Positions 1 through 8,210 of a stretch of DNA of 64,000 nucleotides are shown here, one piece after another (the stretch's first letter is position 1; each line of letters starts with the position of its first letter). The position numbers and the translations under genes were made by a program. The stretch lies in contig DASXVJ010000022.1 of assembly GCA_036504335.1 (NCBI GenBank), forward strand, positions 1-64,000, written 5' to 3'. Under the pieces are notes generated by a model, which ran no database searches, was not told the origin of the DNA, and saw nothing but the letters and a program-made list of their open reading frames with translations. This DNA comes from Fen-183 sp036504335 (GTDB taxonomy: Bacteria; Acidobacteriota; Thermoanaerobaculia; UBA5066).

Positions 1-151
1 GGCGCGCCCCCCGCCGGCCGGCGGCGACGAGGGCCTCCAGCGCCCGCTCGAGAAGCGGGACGCCCGCGAGCGGCAGGAGGGCGGGCACGACGCGCGCGGC
101 GAGCGGCCCGAAGGCCGTGCCGTCGCGGTCGGCGAGAAGGACGGTCGTCAT
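1..151 (-). CDS. Nucleotidyltransferase-like protein, N-terminus only (partial)
   Basis: Only the first 50 residues are inside the window; the gene runs off the left edge. It starts at ATG (151-149) and reads MTTVLLADRDG, then a conserved-looking LLPLAGVPLLERALEAL stretch. This resembles the first beta strand and the P-L-hydrophobic helix of sugar-1-phosphate nucleotidyltransferases, especially the eIF-2B epsilon/gamma branch, in which the usual GxGTRL loop is degenerate. A similar degenerate start is seen in the fused protein at 39885-41729. The next gene on the same strand (162-1730) ends 10 bases upstream, so the two probably form an operon. Activity cannot be judged from this fragment. 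Confidence 0.5.
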   Translation of the reverse strand, partial: MTTVLLADRDGTAFGPLAARVVPALLPLAGVPLLERALEALVAAGRRGAR

Positions 152-161
152 GGGGGGCCGA

Positions 162-1730
162 TTATGGCCGGGAGGCGTCCGGGGCGGGAGCGGCGGCTTC
201 CGGGACGAAAACGGCGAGCCCCGTCGTCCGTCCCGCGCGGGCGTTCACGTCGGCCGTCACGTTTCGCGCGTGTCCGGTCAGCCACGCCTTCGCCTCCGCG
301 GACGGCGCCTCCGGCGCGACGTCCGTCTCGCGCCAGGCCCAGCAGCGCAGGCCCCCGCGGGCCTCGGCCTCGAGCGAGGCCGGCGTTTCCGTCCCGTTCC
401 ACTCGAGGCCGGTGCGGAAAAGGCGGAACGCGATCGCGTCGGCCTCGGGGGCGCGAAACGCCACCGCGCGCGGCGACAGCGCCGCCACCGCCGGCGCGAT
501 CTGCTGGGCGACTTCGCGGGCGCCCGTCCGGTGCGTCAGGAGGTCGTGGCGGATCCGGCGCGCAGCCTCGACGCCGCCGACGACGAGCAGCGCGCCCATC
601 GCCCCTGCCGCCACGCGCTGCGTCGTCCGCGAGGCGCGCGCACGCGCCGAGACGATGACGGCGGTGGCCCCGAGACCGGTGAGCGTCGCGACGGCCGGCA
701 TGACGGGAATCGACGAGATCCGGTAGCGGCCCGCAACCACGACGACGATCACGAGCTCGACGAAGTAGGCGCCCCAGAGGAGGCCGTGCGCGAGCCGGCG
801 GTCGCCGCCGGTCGCGCCCGAAGCGATCTCGTCCTCGCCGACGTCCCGCCACAGGAACGCGACGCCGAGGAGCGTCACCGGCAGGAACCAGAAGACGGGC
901 CGGAGGATCGACAGGAGATCGGCCGAGAACGCCGTCGGAAGCGCGGCGGTCCGCGCCGCGGCCTCGGAGGCCCCGAAGGCCGTCGCGAGCTGGAACGCGA
1001 ACGTGTCGGGGCGCAGGAGAAGGACCGCGAGCAGGTGCGACCCGCCCACGAGGACGAACGCCACGAAGAGGAACAGCAGCGAGCGCTTCGTCCGCCCGAG
1101 CGCGAAGAGACGCGGGCGCGCGGCGAGCGCGACGAGAAGCGGGAGGAGGAAGAGGCCGGCCGCGTAGCCCTTCGCGAGGAAGCCGAGGCCGAAGAAAACG
1201 CCGGAGACCGCGCCCTCCCAGGGAATGTCCTCCTCGAAGGCGCGCAGGCCGAAGATGATCCCGGCAAACCCCAGCGTCACGAGCGCCGTTTCCACGGTCG
1301 CGACGCGCGAGGCCGCGACGAGAGGCGGAAACAGCGCGACGAACGCGCCCGCGAGGTGGCCCGCCGGCTGCCCCCAGCCGCGGCGCACGATCCGCTCCAC
1401 GACGAAGGCCGCGACGAGGCCGAGGATCGCCGAAGGGAACCGTACGGCCCACTCCTCGGCGCCGAAGACGCGCACCATCCCGGAGAGGAGCCACGGAAAG
1501 AGGATCGGCGTGCCCGCGGGGTCCCCGAGCGGCGCCGTGGACGGCGCGAGAACCTGCGCGCCGCTCTCGAGGACGTTGCGCGCGCCGACCGCCCAGCGGC
1601 CCTCGTCGGCGGCGAAGAGGTCCGGCCGCCCCAGGAGGATCAGCCGGAGCAGGGCCCCGGCCGCGAGCGCCGCCGCAAAGAGGAGGCGGCCGGACGCTTC
1701 GGGATCTTCGGACGGACGCCCGGCGGACAC
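162..1730 (-). CDS. ArnT/PMT-like GT-C glycosyltransferase, integral membrane
   Basis: About 522 residues. The protein is highly hydrophobic, with about ten predicted membrane segments, and has a periplasmic-loop acidic motif (AADEGRW) near residue 40, as in dolichol/undecaprenyl-phosphate-sugar dependent GT-C enzymes (PMT_2/ArnT family). It probably transfers a sugar from a lipid carrier onto an envelope glycan or lipid on the outer face of the inner membrane. I chose GTG at 1730 because a TATACT box sits 7 bases before it. The open frame extends further upstream but there overlaps the divergent GT2 gene, and its composition there is Ser/Arg-rich and not credible. The substrate is unknown. 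Confidence 0.75.
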   Translation of the reverse strand: MSAGRPSEDPEASGRLLFAAALAAGALLRLILLGRPDLFAADEGRWAVGARNVLESGAQVLAPSTAPLGDPAGTPILFPWLLSGMVRVFGAEEWAVRFPSAILGLVAAFVVERIVRRGWGQPAGHLAGAFVALFPPLVAASRVATVETALVTLGFAGIIFGLRAFEEDIPWEGAVSGVFFGLGFLAKGYAAGLFLLPLLVALAARPRLFALGRTKRSLLFLFVAFVLVGGSHLLAVLLLRPDTFAFQLATAFGASEAAARTAALPTAFSADLLSILRPVFWFLPVTLLGVAFLWRDVGEDEIASGATGGDRRLAHGLLWGAYFVELVIVVVVAGRYRISSIPVMPAVATLTGLGATAVIVSARARASRTTQRVAAGAMGALLVVGGVEAARRIRHDLLTHRTGAREVAQQIAPAVAALSPRAVAFRAPEADAIAFRLFRTGLEWNGTETPASLEAEARGGLRCWAWRETDVAPEAPSAEAKAWLTGHARNVTADVNARAGRTTGLAVFVPEAAAPAPDASRP

Positions 1731-1737
1731 GAGGCGG

Positions 1738-1743
1738 AGTATA
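1738..1743 (-). promoter_or_regulatory. -10 box of leaderless promoter (TATACT)
   Basis: TATACT lies 7 bases before the GTG start of the GT-C glycosyltransferase, and there is no Shine-Dalgarno site. It is one of about 16 such sites in the window. Confidence 0.55.
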
Positions 1744-1779
1744 CGGACGGCAGCCCGTGATCCCGCGAGCGCCCCGGTC

Positions 1780-1785
1780 CATACT
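1780..1785 (+). promoter_or_regulatory. -10 box of short-leader or leaderless promoter (CATACT)
   Basis: CATACT lies 9 bases before the ATG at 1795, and no Shine-Dalgarno site is visible. It is divergent from the promoter at 1738-1743. Confidence 0.5.
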
Positions 1786-1794
1786 CTTTCCCCG

Positions 1795-2655
1795 ATGTCC
1801 GAGCCGGCCGGCCCTCCACTCTCGGTCACGCTCATCGCGCGCGACGAGGAGGACCGCCTCCCCGAGGCGCTCGCCGCCGTCGCGTTCGCCGAGGAGATCG
1901 TCGTCGTCGTCGACTCCGCGACGACGGACCGCACCGCCGAGATCGCGGAGGCGGCCGGCGCGCACGTCCTCGTCCGCGCGTTCGACGGCTTCGGGACGCA
2001 GAAGAACGCGGCCGCCGCGCTTGCCACGCACCGCTGGATCCTCTCGATCGACGCCGACGAGGTCGTCTCGCCCGCCCTCGCGCTCGAGATCCGCTCCCGC
2101 CTCGCGGCCACCGTCTCGGAAAAGAGCCCGCCGGCCGCGTTCCGGATCCCGATCCGGCTCGAGTTCCTCGGGCGCGAGCTCCACTTCGGGCGCGACACGG
2201 TCGTGCGGCCCGCGCGCCTCTACGACCGCACGCGCGCGCGCTTTTCCGAGGACCCGGTCCACGAGAAGGTCGTCGCCAGCGGCCCCGTCGAGGCCCTCGA
2301 CGAGTCCATCCTCCACCGCTCGTACCGCGACCTCGCGCACTACCTCGAGAAGCTCGACCGCTACACGACGCTCGCGGCGGAGGCGAAGTGGGCGGCCCGC
2401 AAGGGCGCCATGCCGTTCCTCCCCATCCGCGTCGCCTGGGAGTTCTTCGACCGCGCGATTCTGCGGCTCGGCGTCCTCGACGGCACCGCGGGCCTCACGT
2501 TCGCGGCCCTCTCGTCCGCGAACACGCTGATCAAGTACCTCAAGCTCCGCGAGCTCGAGGACGCGATCGCGCGCGGCGAGCGCCTGCCCCCCGCGAACGC
2601 CCGCGCCGAGGACACGGCCGTCCTCCGCATCCGGGCGCTCATGCGGTTCCGCTGA
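1795..2655 (+). CDS. GT2 family glycosyltransferase (WaaE/KdtX-like)
   Basis: 286 residues, GT-A fold glycosyltransferase. The N-terminus reads LSVTLIARDEEDRLPEAL, followed by a VVVDSATTDRT strand/loop and the DXD-type motif in SIDADEV (around residue 87). The C-terminal part has the EDPVHEKV and LHRSY features found in lipopolysaccharide core beta-glycosyltransferases of the WaaE/KdtX type. It is likely cytoplasmic, membrane-associated and acting in cell-envelope glycan synthesis. Its stop codon overlaps the ATG of the polysaccharide deacetylase in TGATG, so the two are translationally coupled. The start at 1795 is set by the -10 box just upstream and by the family N-terminus. Acceptor unknown. 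Confidence 0.8.
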   Translation: MSEPAGPPLSVTLIARDEEDRLPEALAAVAFAEEIVVVVDSATTDRTAEIAEAAGAHVLVRAFDGFGTQKNAAAALATHRWILSIDADEVVSPALALEIRSRLAATVSEKSPPAAFRIPIRLEFLGRELHFGRDTVVRPARLYDRTRARFSEDPVHEKVVASGPVEALDESILHRSYRDLAHYLEKLDRYTTLAAEAKWAARKGAMPFLPIRVAWEFFDRAILRLGVLDGTAGLTFAALSSANTLIKYLKLRELEDAIARGERLPPANARAEDTAVLRIRALMRFR

Positions 2656-3434
2656 TGGCCGGCGCCCTCGCCGCCCTGCTCTCCGCCGCCGGGATCGGCC
2701 TCTCGCTGCGCTTCAACTGGTGGCGCCCGAAGCGCCCCGGCACGCCCATCCTCATGTATCACGAGATCGGGCCGCATCGCGGGGGCTCGAAGCTCAACCA
2801 CTGGCGCGTCCTCCCGGAAGACTTCGTCCGGCAGCTCGACCTCCTCGCGAGGCGCGGCGCGCGCGGCGTCGCTCTGTGCGACATCCTCAACCGGCCGTCG
2901 GCGGATGGCCGGCGCGTGGTGATCACGTTCGACGACGGTTACGAGGGCGTGCTCGCGCGCGCGCTTCCCCTTCTCGCCGCGCACGGCTTCTCGGCCACGG
3001 TCTTCGTCGTCTCGGGAAAGCTCGGCGGCGTCAACGACTGGGACGGCGAGACGCCGGGCGACCCGCTCCTCTCGGCCGACGGCGTGCGCGCGCTCCATGC
3101 GGCCGGAATCGAGATCGGCTCCCATGGCGCCACGCACCGGGCCCTGCCGGAGCTCTCCGACGCCGACCTCGCCGCCGAGGTCGCGGGGAGCAAGGCGGCG
3201 CTCGAGACCGTGATCGGCGCGCCCGTCGTCTCGTTCTGCTACCCGTACGGCGCGTTCGACGACCGCAGCGTCGAGGCCGTGCGCGCGGCCGGTTACCGCG
3301 CCGCCACCGTCATCCGCGGCGGCATCCCGCCCGACCTCTCCGACCCGTTCCGGCTCAAGCGCATCGCCGTCCGCGGGACGAACACGCTGCTGGACTTTTC
3401 GCTCGCTTTGACTCGAGGACGGTCGAGGCTCTAG
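2655..3434 (+). CDS. Polysaccharide deacetylase (NodB domain, CE4)
   Basis: 259 residues. An N-terminal hydrophobic segment (about residues 1-20) suggests membrane anchoring or a poor signal peptide. The NodB motifs are present: TFDDG at 91-95 (catalytic and metal Asp), SHGATH at 156-161 (metal His157 and His161) and FCYPYG further on. The family removes N-acetyl or O-acetyl groups from glycans with a divalent metal. Coupling to the upstream GT2 gene suggests it trims the same envelope glycan. The TAG stop is shared as CTAG with the convergent gene at 3431-4627. Confidence 0.82.
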   Translation: MAGALAALLSAAGIGLSLRFNWWRPKRPGTPILMYHEIGPHRGGSKLNHWRVLPEDFVRQLDLLARRGARGVALCDILNRPSADGRRVVITFDDGYEGVLARALPLLAAHGFSATVFVVSGKLGGVNDWDGETPGDPLLSADGVRALHAAGIEIGSHGATHRALPELSDADLAAEVAGSKAALETVIGAPVVSFCYPYGAFDDRSVEAVRAAGYRAATVIRGGIPPDLSDPFRLKRIAVRGTNTLLDFSLALTRGRSRL

Positions 3435-4627
3435 ACCGTCTCTCCCCATGCGATCGCGCGCTGCCGCAGCGCGTCGCGCGAGGCCGTGTCGGGGAGGTCC
3501 AGGAGGACGGGCACGATCGGGAGGTCGCCGGGATCCCAGTCCACGAGAGCGGCGACCGCCGGTGCGACGCGCTCGGCGAGCGGCCACGTGCGCGCCGATT
3601 TGCGCGCGACGCGCCCGGCGCCCGCGGCGTCCTCGATCTCCTCGTCCTCGCCGAACAGCTCCGAGACCGCCGCGCCGCTGCGTCGCCGCGCGAGCGCGAT
3701 CGCGTACTCCGTCCAGTTCGGAAGGTCGGCGCCGAGACGCTCCTCCTCGTAGAGGCGCAGGACCTCCATGAACCGGTCTCCGGCGCGCGCGACCTGGCGG
3801 CGGGCGTCGACGTTCTCGGGGCCCGCGGGCTCGTGGAGCGCGGCCGCCGCGGCCCGGTGCCTCTCGACGAGGTCCTTGAACCGCGTCCAGCTCATCTTGA
3901 CGTGGAAACCGGGCCGGCGCGGCCCGTCCGGCGACTCGGCGCCGAGCGACCTGATCTCGGCCTCGCGCGCCGCCACGCCCGGCGCCCAGCGCCCTGCGGA
4001 GATCAGGATGGCCTCGCCGCACGCGAGGTCGGCGCCCTGGACGAAACGCAGCGCTTCCCGCGCGCGCGCTCCGGTCGCCGAGCGGTCCACGAGGCGCTCG
4101 GCCGCGAGCAGATGAGCGCCCGTCCGCGCGAGGAGGCGCACGCCCTCGAAGCGGTCGGGCCCGCCGCGGAAGACGTCCGCGAACGGCGGCAGGAGGTTCT
4201 CCGGACCGTCCACGACGCGGCGGGCGGCGAGAAGCTCCATGTTCGCGAGCGTGGGCGGGAGGAGCGCGAGGGCGCGGCGCGCGACGGCCTCGACGGAAAC
4301 CTGGATCTTCCGGGCGCGCGCGGCGTCGGCGGCGGCCCTCGCGAGGCGGCGGGAGATCGCGGGCACGTCGCGCACCGGCGCGTCGAGGACGGCGAGGATC
4401 TCGAACGGGTCGGCCGGATGGCCGCTCCCGTCTCGCCCGACGAGCGTCGCTCCCTCGCCGCGGCCCAGCGCCCCGCCGAGCGCGGCCCCGGCCCACGCGT
4501 CTCCGGCGGCGTCCTTCAGGGCGGAGAGAAGCGCCCTCAGGCTCGCGGCCGCGCGCGCTTCGGCGCCGGCGTCGCGGGCACGCGTGAAGGGGCGGGCGGC
4601 TTCCAGCGTCTCGCTCGTCACGAGCAC
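3431..4627 (-). CDS. Putative polymerase-beta-like nucleotidyltransferase domain protein
   Basis: 398 residues. I do not recognise a named family with certainty. The N-terminal third has GGALGRGEG followed by DPFEILAVLD, which resembles the G-S/G-x-G-R-G-E ... D-x-E pattern of the minimal nucleotidyltransferase superfamily. Downstream, helical stretches such as AARRVVDGPENLL and ADLACGEAILI resemble helical domains in related uncharacterised proteins. The start is GTG at 4627; an alternative GTG lies at 4621. A TATCCT box sits 4 or 10 bases upstream of these. It is divergent from truA, with 35 bases between the start codons. No partner suggests a substrate. Confidence 0.5.
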   Translation of the reverse strand: MLVTSETLEAARPFTRARDAGAEARAAASLRALLSALKDAAGDAWAGAALGGALGRGEGATLVGRDGSGHPADPFEILAVLDAPVRDVPAISRRLARAAADAARARKIQVSVEAVARRALALLPPTLANMELLAARRVVDGPENLLPPFADVFRGGPDRFEGVRLLARTGAHLLAAERLVDRSATGARAREALRFVQGADLACGEAILISAGRWAPGVAAREAEIRSLGAESPDGPRRPGFHVKMSWTRFKDLVERHRAAAAALHEPAGPENVDARRQVARAGDRFMEVLRLYEEERLGADLPNWTEYAIALARRRSGAAVSELFGEDEEIEDAAGAGRVARKSARTWPLAERVAPAVAALVDWDPGDLPIVPVLLDLPDTASRDALRQRAIAWGETV

Positions 4628-4650
4628 CGGCAGGATAACGGGTTCGAGGC

Positions 4651-4656
4651 GACAAT
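4651..4656 (+). promoter_or_regulatory. -10 box of leaderless promoter (GACAAT)
   Basis: GACAAT lies exactly 6 bases before the GTG start of truA, and no Shine-Dalgarno site is present. Confidence 0.5.
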
Positions 4657-4662
4657 GGGGGC

Positions 4663-5466
4663 GTGACCGCCCCGAGCGTCCTCCGCGCGACCCTCGAATA
4701 CGACGGCGGGCGCTATCGCGGCTGGCAGTCGCAGGTGAACGCCCGCACGGTGCAGGGGGAGCTCTACGCCGCCTGCCGCGACGTCCTCGGCAAGGACGTC
4801 AAGGTGAACGGCGCGGGCCGCACGGACGCCGGCGTCCACGCGTTCGCGCAGGTCGCCTCGCTCCACGGCGCCTTCCAGGTTCCCGCCGCCGAGCTGGGCC
4901 GCACGCGGCAGGCGCTCAACGACCGCCTCCCGCCGGACATCCACCTCCTGAACCTCCAGCCCGCCGCGCGCACGTTCCACGCGCGCCACGACGCCGGGGA
5001 GCGCATCTACCGCTACCGCATCTCGCGGCGGCGCACCGCGTTCGGCAAGCGCTACGTCTGGTGGATCAAGGACCGCCTCGACGCGAAGGCGATGCAGGCC
5101 GCCGCCGACCTGTTCCCGGGCCGCCACGACTTCGGGAGCTTCTGCGAGAACGCCGAGGGGCACGACTCGACGCTCGTCGAGGTTGCGTTCGCCCGCCTCG
5201 AGACGCCGCCCGAGGCGCCCGACCTCCTGATCTTCCGGATCGGCGCGTCGCACTTCCTCTGGAAGATGGTGCGCCGCCTGACGGGGACGCTCGTGGAGGT
5301 CGGTACGGGACGGCTCGGCGTCAAGGACGTGAAGGAGATGCTGACGACGCGGACGGCGAAGAGCGCCGCCTGGACGTCGCCGCCGTCGGGCCTCTTCCTC
5401 GAGTCCGTGACGTACCCGGGGGATCCTCCGCCGCCGCCCATCGACCCCTTCCGCCCCGGCTTCTGA
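4663..5466 (+). CDS. truA: tRNA pseudouridine(38-40) synthase TruA
   Basis: 267 residues, the usual TruA length. It isomerises uridine to pseudouridine at positions 38-40 of the tRNA anticodon stem. The catalytic aspartate is in GAGRTDAGVHA (Asp55). Also visible are LEYDGGRYRGWQ at the N-terminus, HDFGSFC in the middle and FLWKMVRRLTGTL in the C-terminal half, all TruA hallmarks. The start is GTG at 4663, placed by the GACAAT box 6 bases upstream. It ends with a proline-rich tail (PPPPPIDPF). The next gene starts 15 bases after the stop with its own -10 box lying across the stop region, so the two can be transcribed separately. Confidence 0.95.
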   Translation: MTAPSVLRATLEYDGGRYRGWQSQVNARTVQGELYAACRDVLGKDVKVNGAGRTDAGVHAFAQVASLHGAFQVPAAELGRTRQALNDRLPPDIHLLNLQPAARTFHARHDAGERIYRYRISRRRTAFGKRYVWWIKDRLDAKAMQAAADLFPGRHDFGSFCENAEGHDSTLVEVAFARLETPPEAPDLLIFRIGASHFLWKMVRRLTGTLVEVGTGRLGVKDVKEMLTTRTAKSAAWTSPPSGLFLESVTYPGDPPPPPIDPFRPGF

Positions 5467-5468
5467 GG

Positions 5469-5474
5469 CAGAAT
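5469..5474 (+). promoter_or_regulatory. -10 box of leaderless promoter (CAGAAT)
   Basis: CAGAAT lies 6 bases before the GTG at 5481. It sits just after the truA stop codon. Confidence 0.5.
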
Positions 5475-5480
5475 CCGCGG

Positions 5481-6806
5481 GTGAGACCTGCCTCCTTCCT
5501 CCTCGCCTCGGCCCTTGCCGCCGCTTCCCCTCTCGCAGGAGCGGAGGCGACGAAACCCGCCGCCGTCCACGTTCCGTTCGTCGAGGGCAAGCCGTTCGCC
5601 GAGGTTCTGAGGCGCGCGAAGGCCGAAGGCAAGCCCGTCATGCTCGACGTCGTCGCCGCGTGGTGCGGCCCCTGCAAGATCATGGACAAGACGACCTTCG
5701 CCGACGCGGGCGTCGTCGCCTGGTCGAAGAAGTCCGTCGTCCCCGCCCGCGTCGACGCCGAGAAGGGCGAGGGCCGGAAGGTCTCCGCCCGCTACCAGGC
5801 CTTCTCCTTCCCCACCGTCGTGTTCCTCGACGGCGACGGAAACGAGATCGACCGGCTCGTCGGCGCCTACCAGGCCGCGGATTTCCAGCGCGGCGGCGAG
5901 GCCGTCCTCGGCGGGAAGACGCCGCTCCTCGAAGGCCTCGCGAAGCTCAAGGCGAAGTGGGACCACGAGGAGGGCATCCGCCTCGGAGGCGCCCTCGCGC
6001 TGCGGCGGGACCGCGCGCGGCTGCGCCCGATCGCGCTGCGCGTCGTCTCCGAGGAGGGCGAGCTCTCGCGCCCGGAGGTCTTCCAGCTCTTCGCGCAGCT
6101 CGTCGCCATCGAGACGCTCGACGACGACTTCTCGGCCGAAACCGGCGACCTCATCGCGACGTTCCTCCCGCGCCTCGGCACCGACCCGCGCCGCGGCTTC
6201 TTCGCGGCGGCGTACATCACGGCGCTCGGCAAGCGCGGCGACGCCGCGACGGCCCGCTCCGTCGCCGCCGAGACGCTCGCCGCCGTGGGCGAGGGCGGGC
6301 CCTACAACGCCGACGTCCTCGCCGCGCTGGGCGGCGCCGAGAAGAAGGCCGGCCGCACGGCCGAGGCCCTCGCGGCGTTCCAGCGGGCGGCCGACGCGGC
6401 GGCGCGCAACGGGGCCGCCCCGGGCGTCCGCGTCGAGCGCCAGCTCGATCTCGTGGAGGCGAACGCCGCCGCGGGCCGCCCCGCCGAGGCGAAGAAGGCC
6501 TGGGCCTCCGCGCTCGAGCTCGGCGCCGGGGCGATGGACGCGGGCCTGTCGACGCGCGCCTCGCGCGCCGCTCTCGCGCTCAAGGACCCCGGAGAGGCCG
6601 TCAAGCAGGCCCGGCGCGCCGTAGAGCTCACGCAGGGAGAGGACGCCCCCGCGCAGGCCGCGCTCGCGCAGGCGCTCCGCGCCTCGGGCGACGCCGCCGG
6701 CTCCTCCTCGGCGTGGAAGCGCGCCGCCGAGCTCGACCCGCAGAACGCCGAGTACCGCGCCGGGGCGGAGACCGGCGCGAAGAAGAGGGCCCCGAAGGCT
6801 TCCTGA
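5481..6806 (+). CDS. Secreted thioredoxin-fold protein with TPR repeats
   Basis: 441 residues. A signal peptide (about residues 1-22, FLLASALAAASPLAGA) is followed by a thioredoxin domain with the redox motif WCGPC (Cys62 and Cys65) and the cis-proline loop FSFPTVVF. The remaining about 280 residues are Ala/Glu-rich helical repeats that look like tetratricopeptide repeats. It is likely a periplasmic thiol-disulfide oxidoreductase or a scaffold for a redox partner. The start is GTG at 5481, set by the CAGAAT box and the signal peptide. Partners are not indicated by the context. Confidence 0.8.
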   Translation: MRPASFLLASALAAASPLAGAEATKPAAVHVPFVEGKPFAEVLRRAKAEGKPVMLDVVAAWCGPCKIMDKTTFADAGVVAWSKKSVVPARVDAEKGEGRKVSARYQAFSFPTVVFLDGDGNEIDRLVGAYQAADFQRGGEAVLGGKTPLLEGLAKLKAKWDHEEGIRLGGALALRRDRARLRPIALRVVSEEGELSRPEVFQLFAQLVAIETLDDDFSAETGDLIATFLPRLGTDPRRGFFAAAYITALGKRGDAATARSVAAETLAAVGEGGPYNADVLAALGGAEKKAGRTAEALAAFQRAADAAARNGAAPGVRVERQLDLVEANAAAGRPAEAKKAWASALELGAGAMDAGLSTRASRAALALKDPGEAVKQARRAVELTQGEDAPAQAALAQALRASGDAAGSSSAWKRAAELDPQNAEYRAGAETGAKKRAPKAS

Positions 6807-6822
6807 GCCTTCGCCTCCGCGC

Positions 6823-7701
6823 ATGCGCTCGCTCGCGGAGATCCTCCTCTCACCCGTCGGCCTCGCGCCCGTCACTGCGTCGACGGAGGCGTTCCGCATG
6901 GCCGTGGCGGCCGCCGCGGGCGACGCCGGCATCGCGGAGACGCTCGTCCACGACGGCGACCCGGCGGAGCCCGCCCGCCTCGTGACGCTCTTCGCCTCGC
7001 CCGGGCGGCCCGAGACGCGCCCGACTCTCCTCTTCCTGCACGGCAAGGGCGGCGGCGGAGCCGAGTGGACGAAGGACGCCGTGCGGGCGCTCCGGCTCGG
7101 GTTCAACGTCCTCGTTCCCGAGCTGCGCGGCCACGCGCCGTCCACCGGCGGGCGGATCACGTGCGGCATCCGCGAGACGAACGACCTCCTCCTCCTCCTC
7201 GACCTCGCCCGCACGCGCTTCGGCGTCGAGGCCGCGCGCCTCGGGATCGACGGCTGCTCGTACGGATCCCTCCTCGCCGTCCAGCTCGCGGCGGCCCGGA
7301 CGCCCGCGGCTCTCTGGCTCCAGTCCCCGTTCGGCGACCTGCGGGCGATGGCCGTCCACTACCTGCACCGCGCGACCGGCCTCCCCCGCGTCCTCCTCGA
7401 GGGGCCGGTCCGCCTCCTCGTCCGCCGGATCGAGCGGACCGAGAAGCTCGACCTCTCGCAGGCCGACCCCGTCGCAGCGGCCCGGCGCGTCACGTGCCCG
7501 ACGACCGTCGTCCACGGCGAGACGGACGCTCTCGTGCCGATCCGCTTCTCGCCGCACCTCTACGAGGCGCTCGCGGGGCCGAAGACCTTCTGGCGCGTCC
7601 CCGCGTGCGGGCACTGCCACCACGAGGACGAGCCGCAGGCCGTCGTGCCGGCCGAGTACGAGCGGCGCTGGACCGAGTTCTTCCTCGAGAACGTCCCGTA
7701 G
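6823..7701 (+). CDS. Alpha/beta hydrolase, prolyl-oligopeptidase/dienelactone-hydrolase type
   Basis: 292 residues. LLFLHGKGGGG gives the oxyanion-hole strand. The nucleophile elbow is GCSYGS (serine near residue 147), a variant of GxSxG with Cys after the first Gly. The acid is in HGETDALVP and the histidine is in the C-terminal CGHCHHEDE. No signal peptide is seen, so it is probably a cytoplasmic esterase or peptidase-like hydrolase. It lies 16 bases after the thioredoxin gene. The substrate cannot be told from sequence. Confidence 0.75.
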   Translation: MRSLAEILLSPVGLAPVTASTEAFRMAVAAAAGDAGIAETLVHDGDPAEPARLVTLFASPGRPETRPTLLFLHGKGGGGAEWTKDAVRALRLGFNVLVPELRGHAPSTGGRITCGIRETNDLLLLLDLARTRFGVEAARLGIDGCSYGSLLAVQLAAARTPAALWLQSPFGDLRAMAVHYLHRATGLPRVLLEGPVRLLVRRIERTEKLDLSQADPVAAARRVTCPTTVVHGETDALVPIRFSPHLYEALAGPKTFWRVPACGHCHHEDEPQAVVPAEYERRWTEFFLENVP

Positions 7702-7705
7702 GACG

Positions 7706-8206
7706 TCAGGCGTCTCCCTTCGGGAGCTGCCCGAAGCCCGCGGCGAAGACGCCGGCCGTGGCGAGGATCCGCACGAGGAGCGTGAGCGACGACACGCCGT
7801 GGAGCCGGCCCCACGCCTTGCGCAGGGGATCTTCCTTCGAGACGAGGTCGATCGGGCCCATGCGGGAGCGCCGCTCCATCATCTCGGGCGTCACGACGAA
7901 GAGCGACGCCGCGGCCGCGACCGCCGCGATCGCGAGGAAGCGGACGGCGTAGCCCCGGGCACCCGCGGTCCAGGGACGCGCGCGGTTCCACAGGACGAGG
8001 AGGAGCCCGAGGAGGAGCGCGAAGCCCAGCGACGCCGCGTCGAGAACGTCGAGGAGGACCTTGTTCACCGCCCCCGCCGCGTGGCGGCTCGGCGACGTTT
8101 CGAGGACGACCCGCGCGCCGAGCGCGCCGAAGAACGCGAGCATCCCGCACCAGAGAGCGGCCAGGAAGAGAAAGCCGCCGGCGAGCGCGCGCATCCGCTT
8201 CGTCAC
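7706..8206 (-). CDS. DUF4149/TMEM205-like membrane protein
   Basis: 166 residues with four strongly hydrophobic segments (about residues 8-30, 52-72, 86-104 and 143-160) and a short charged loop (MMERRSRMGPIDL). The layout resembles DUF4149 proteins (TMEM205-like), a family without a known role in bacteria. The GTG start at 8206 lies 4 bases after the mqnD stop on the same strand, so it is probably co-transcribed with mqnD. Confidence 0.6.
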   Translation of the reverse strand: MTKRMRALAGGFLFLAALWCGMLAFFGALGARVVLETSPSRHAAGAVNKVLLDVLDAASLGFALLLGLLLVLWNRARPWTAGARGYAVRFLAIAAVAAAASLFVVTPEMMERRSRMGPIDLVSKEDPLRKAWGRLHGVSSLTLLVRILATAGVFAAGFGQLPKGDA

Positions 8207-8210
8207 GCCC

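Noticed and set aside
117..1760. 547-residue plus-strand open frame
   Set aside because: It is antisense to the GT-C gene and almost all Arg/Glu/Gly, which is the usual GC-rich shadow.
148..2340. 730-residue minus-strand open frame over the GT-C and GT2 genes
   Set aside because: Its composition is Arg/Gly/Pro shadow, and two recognisable genes explain the region.
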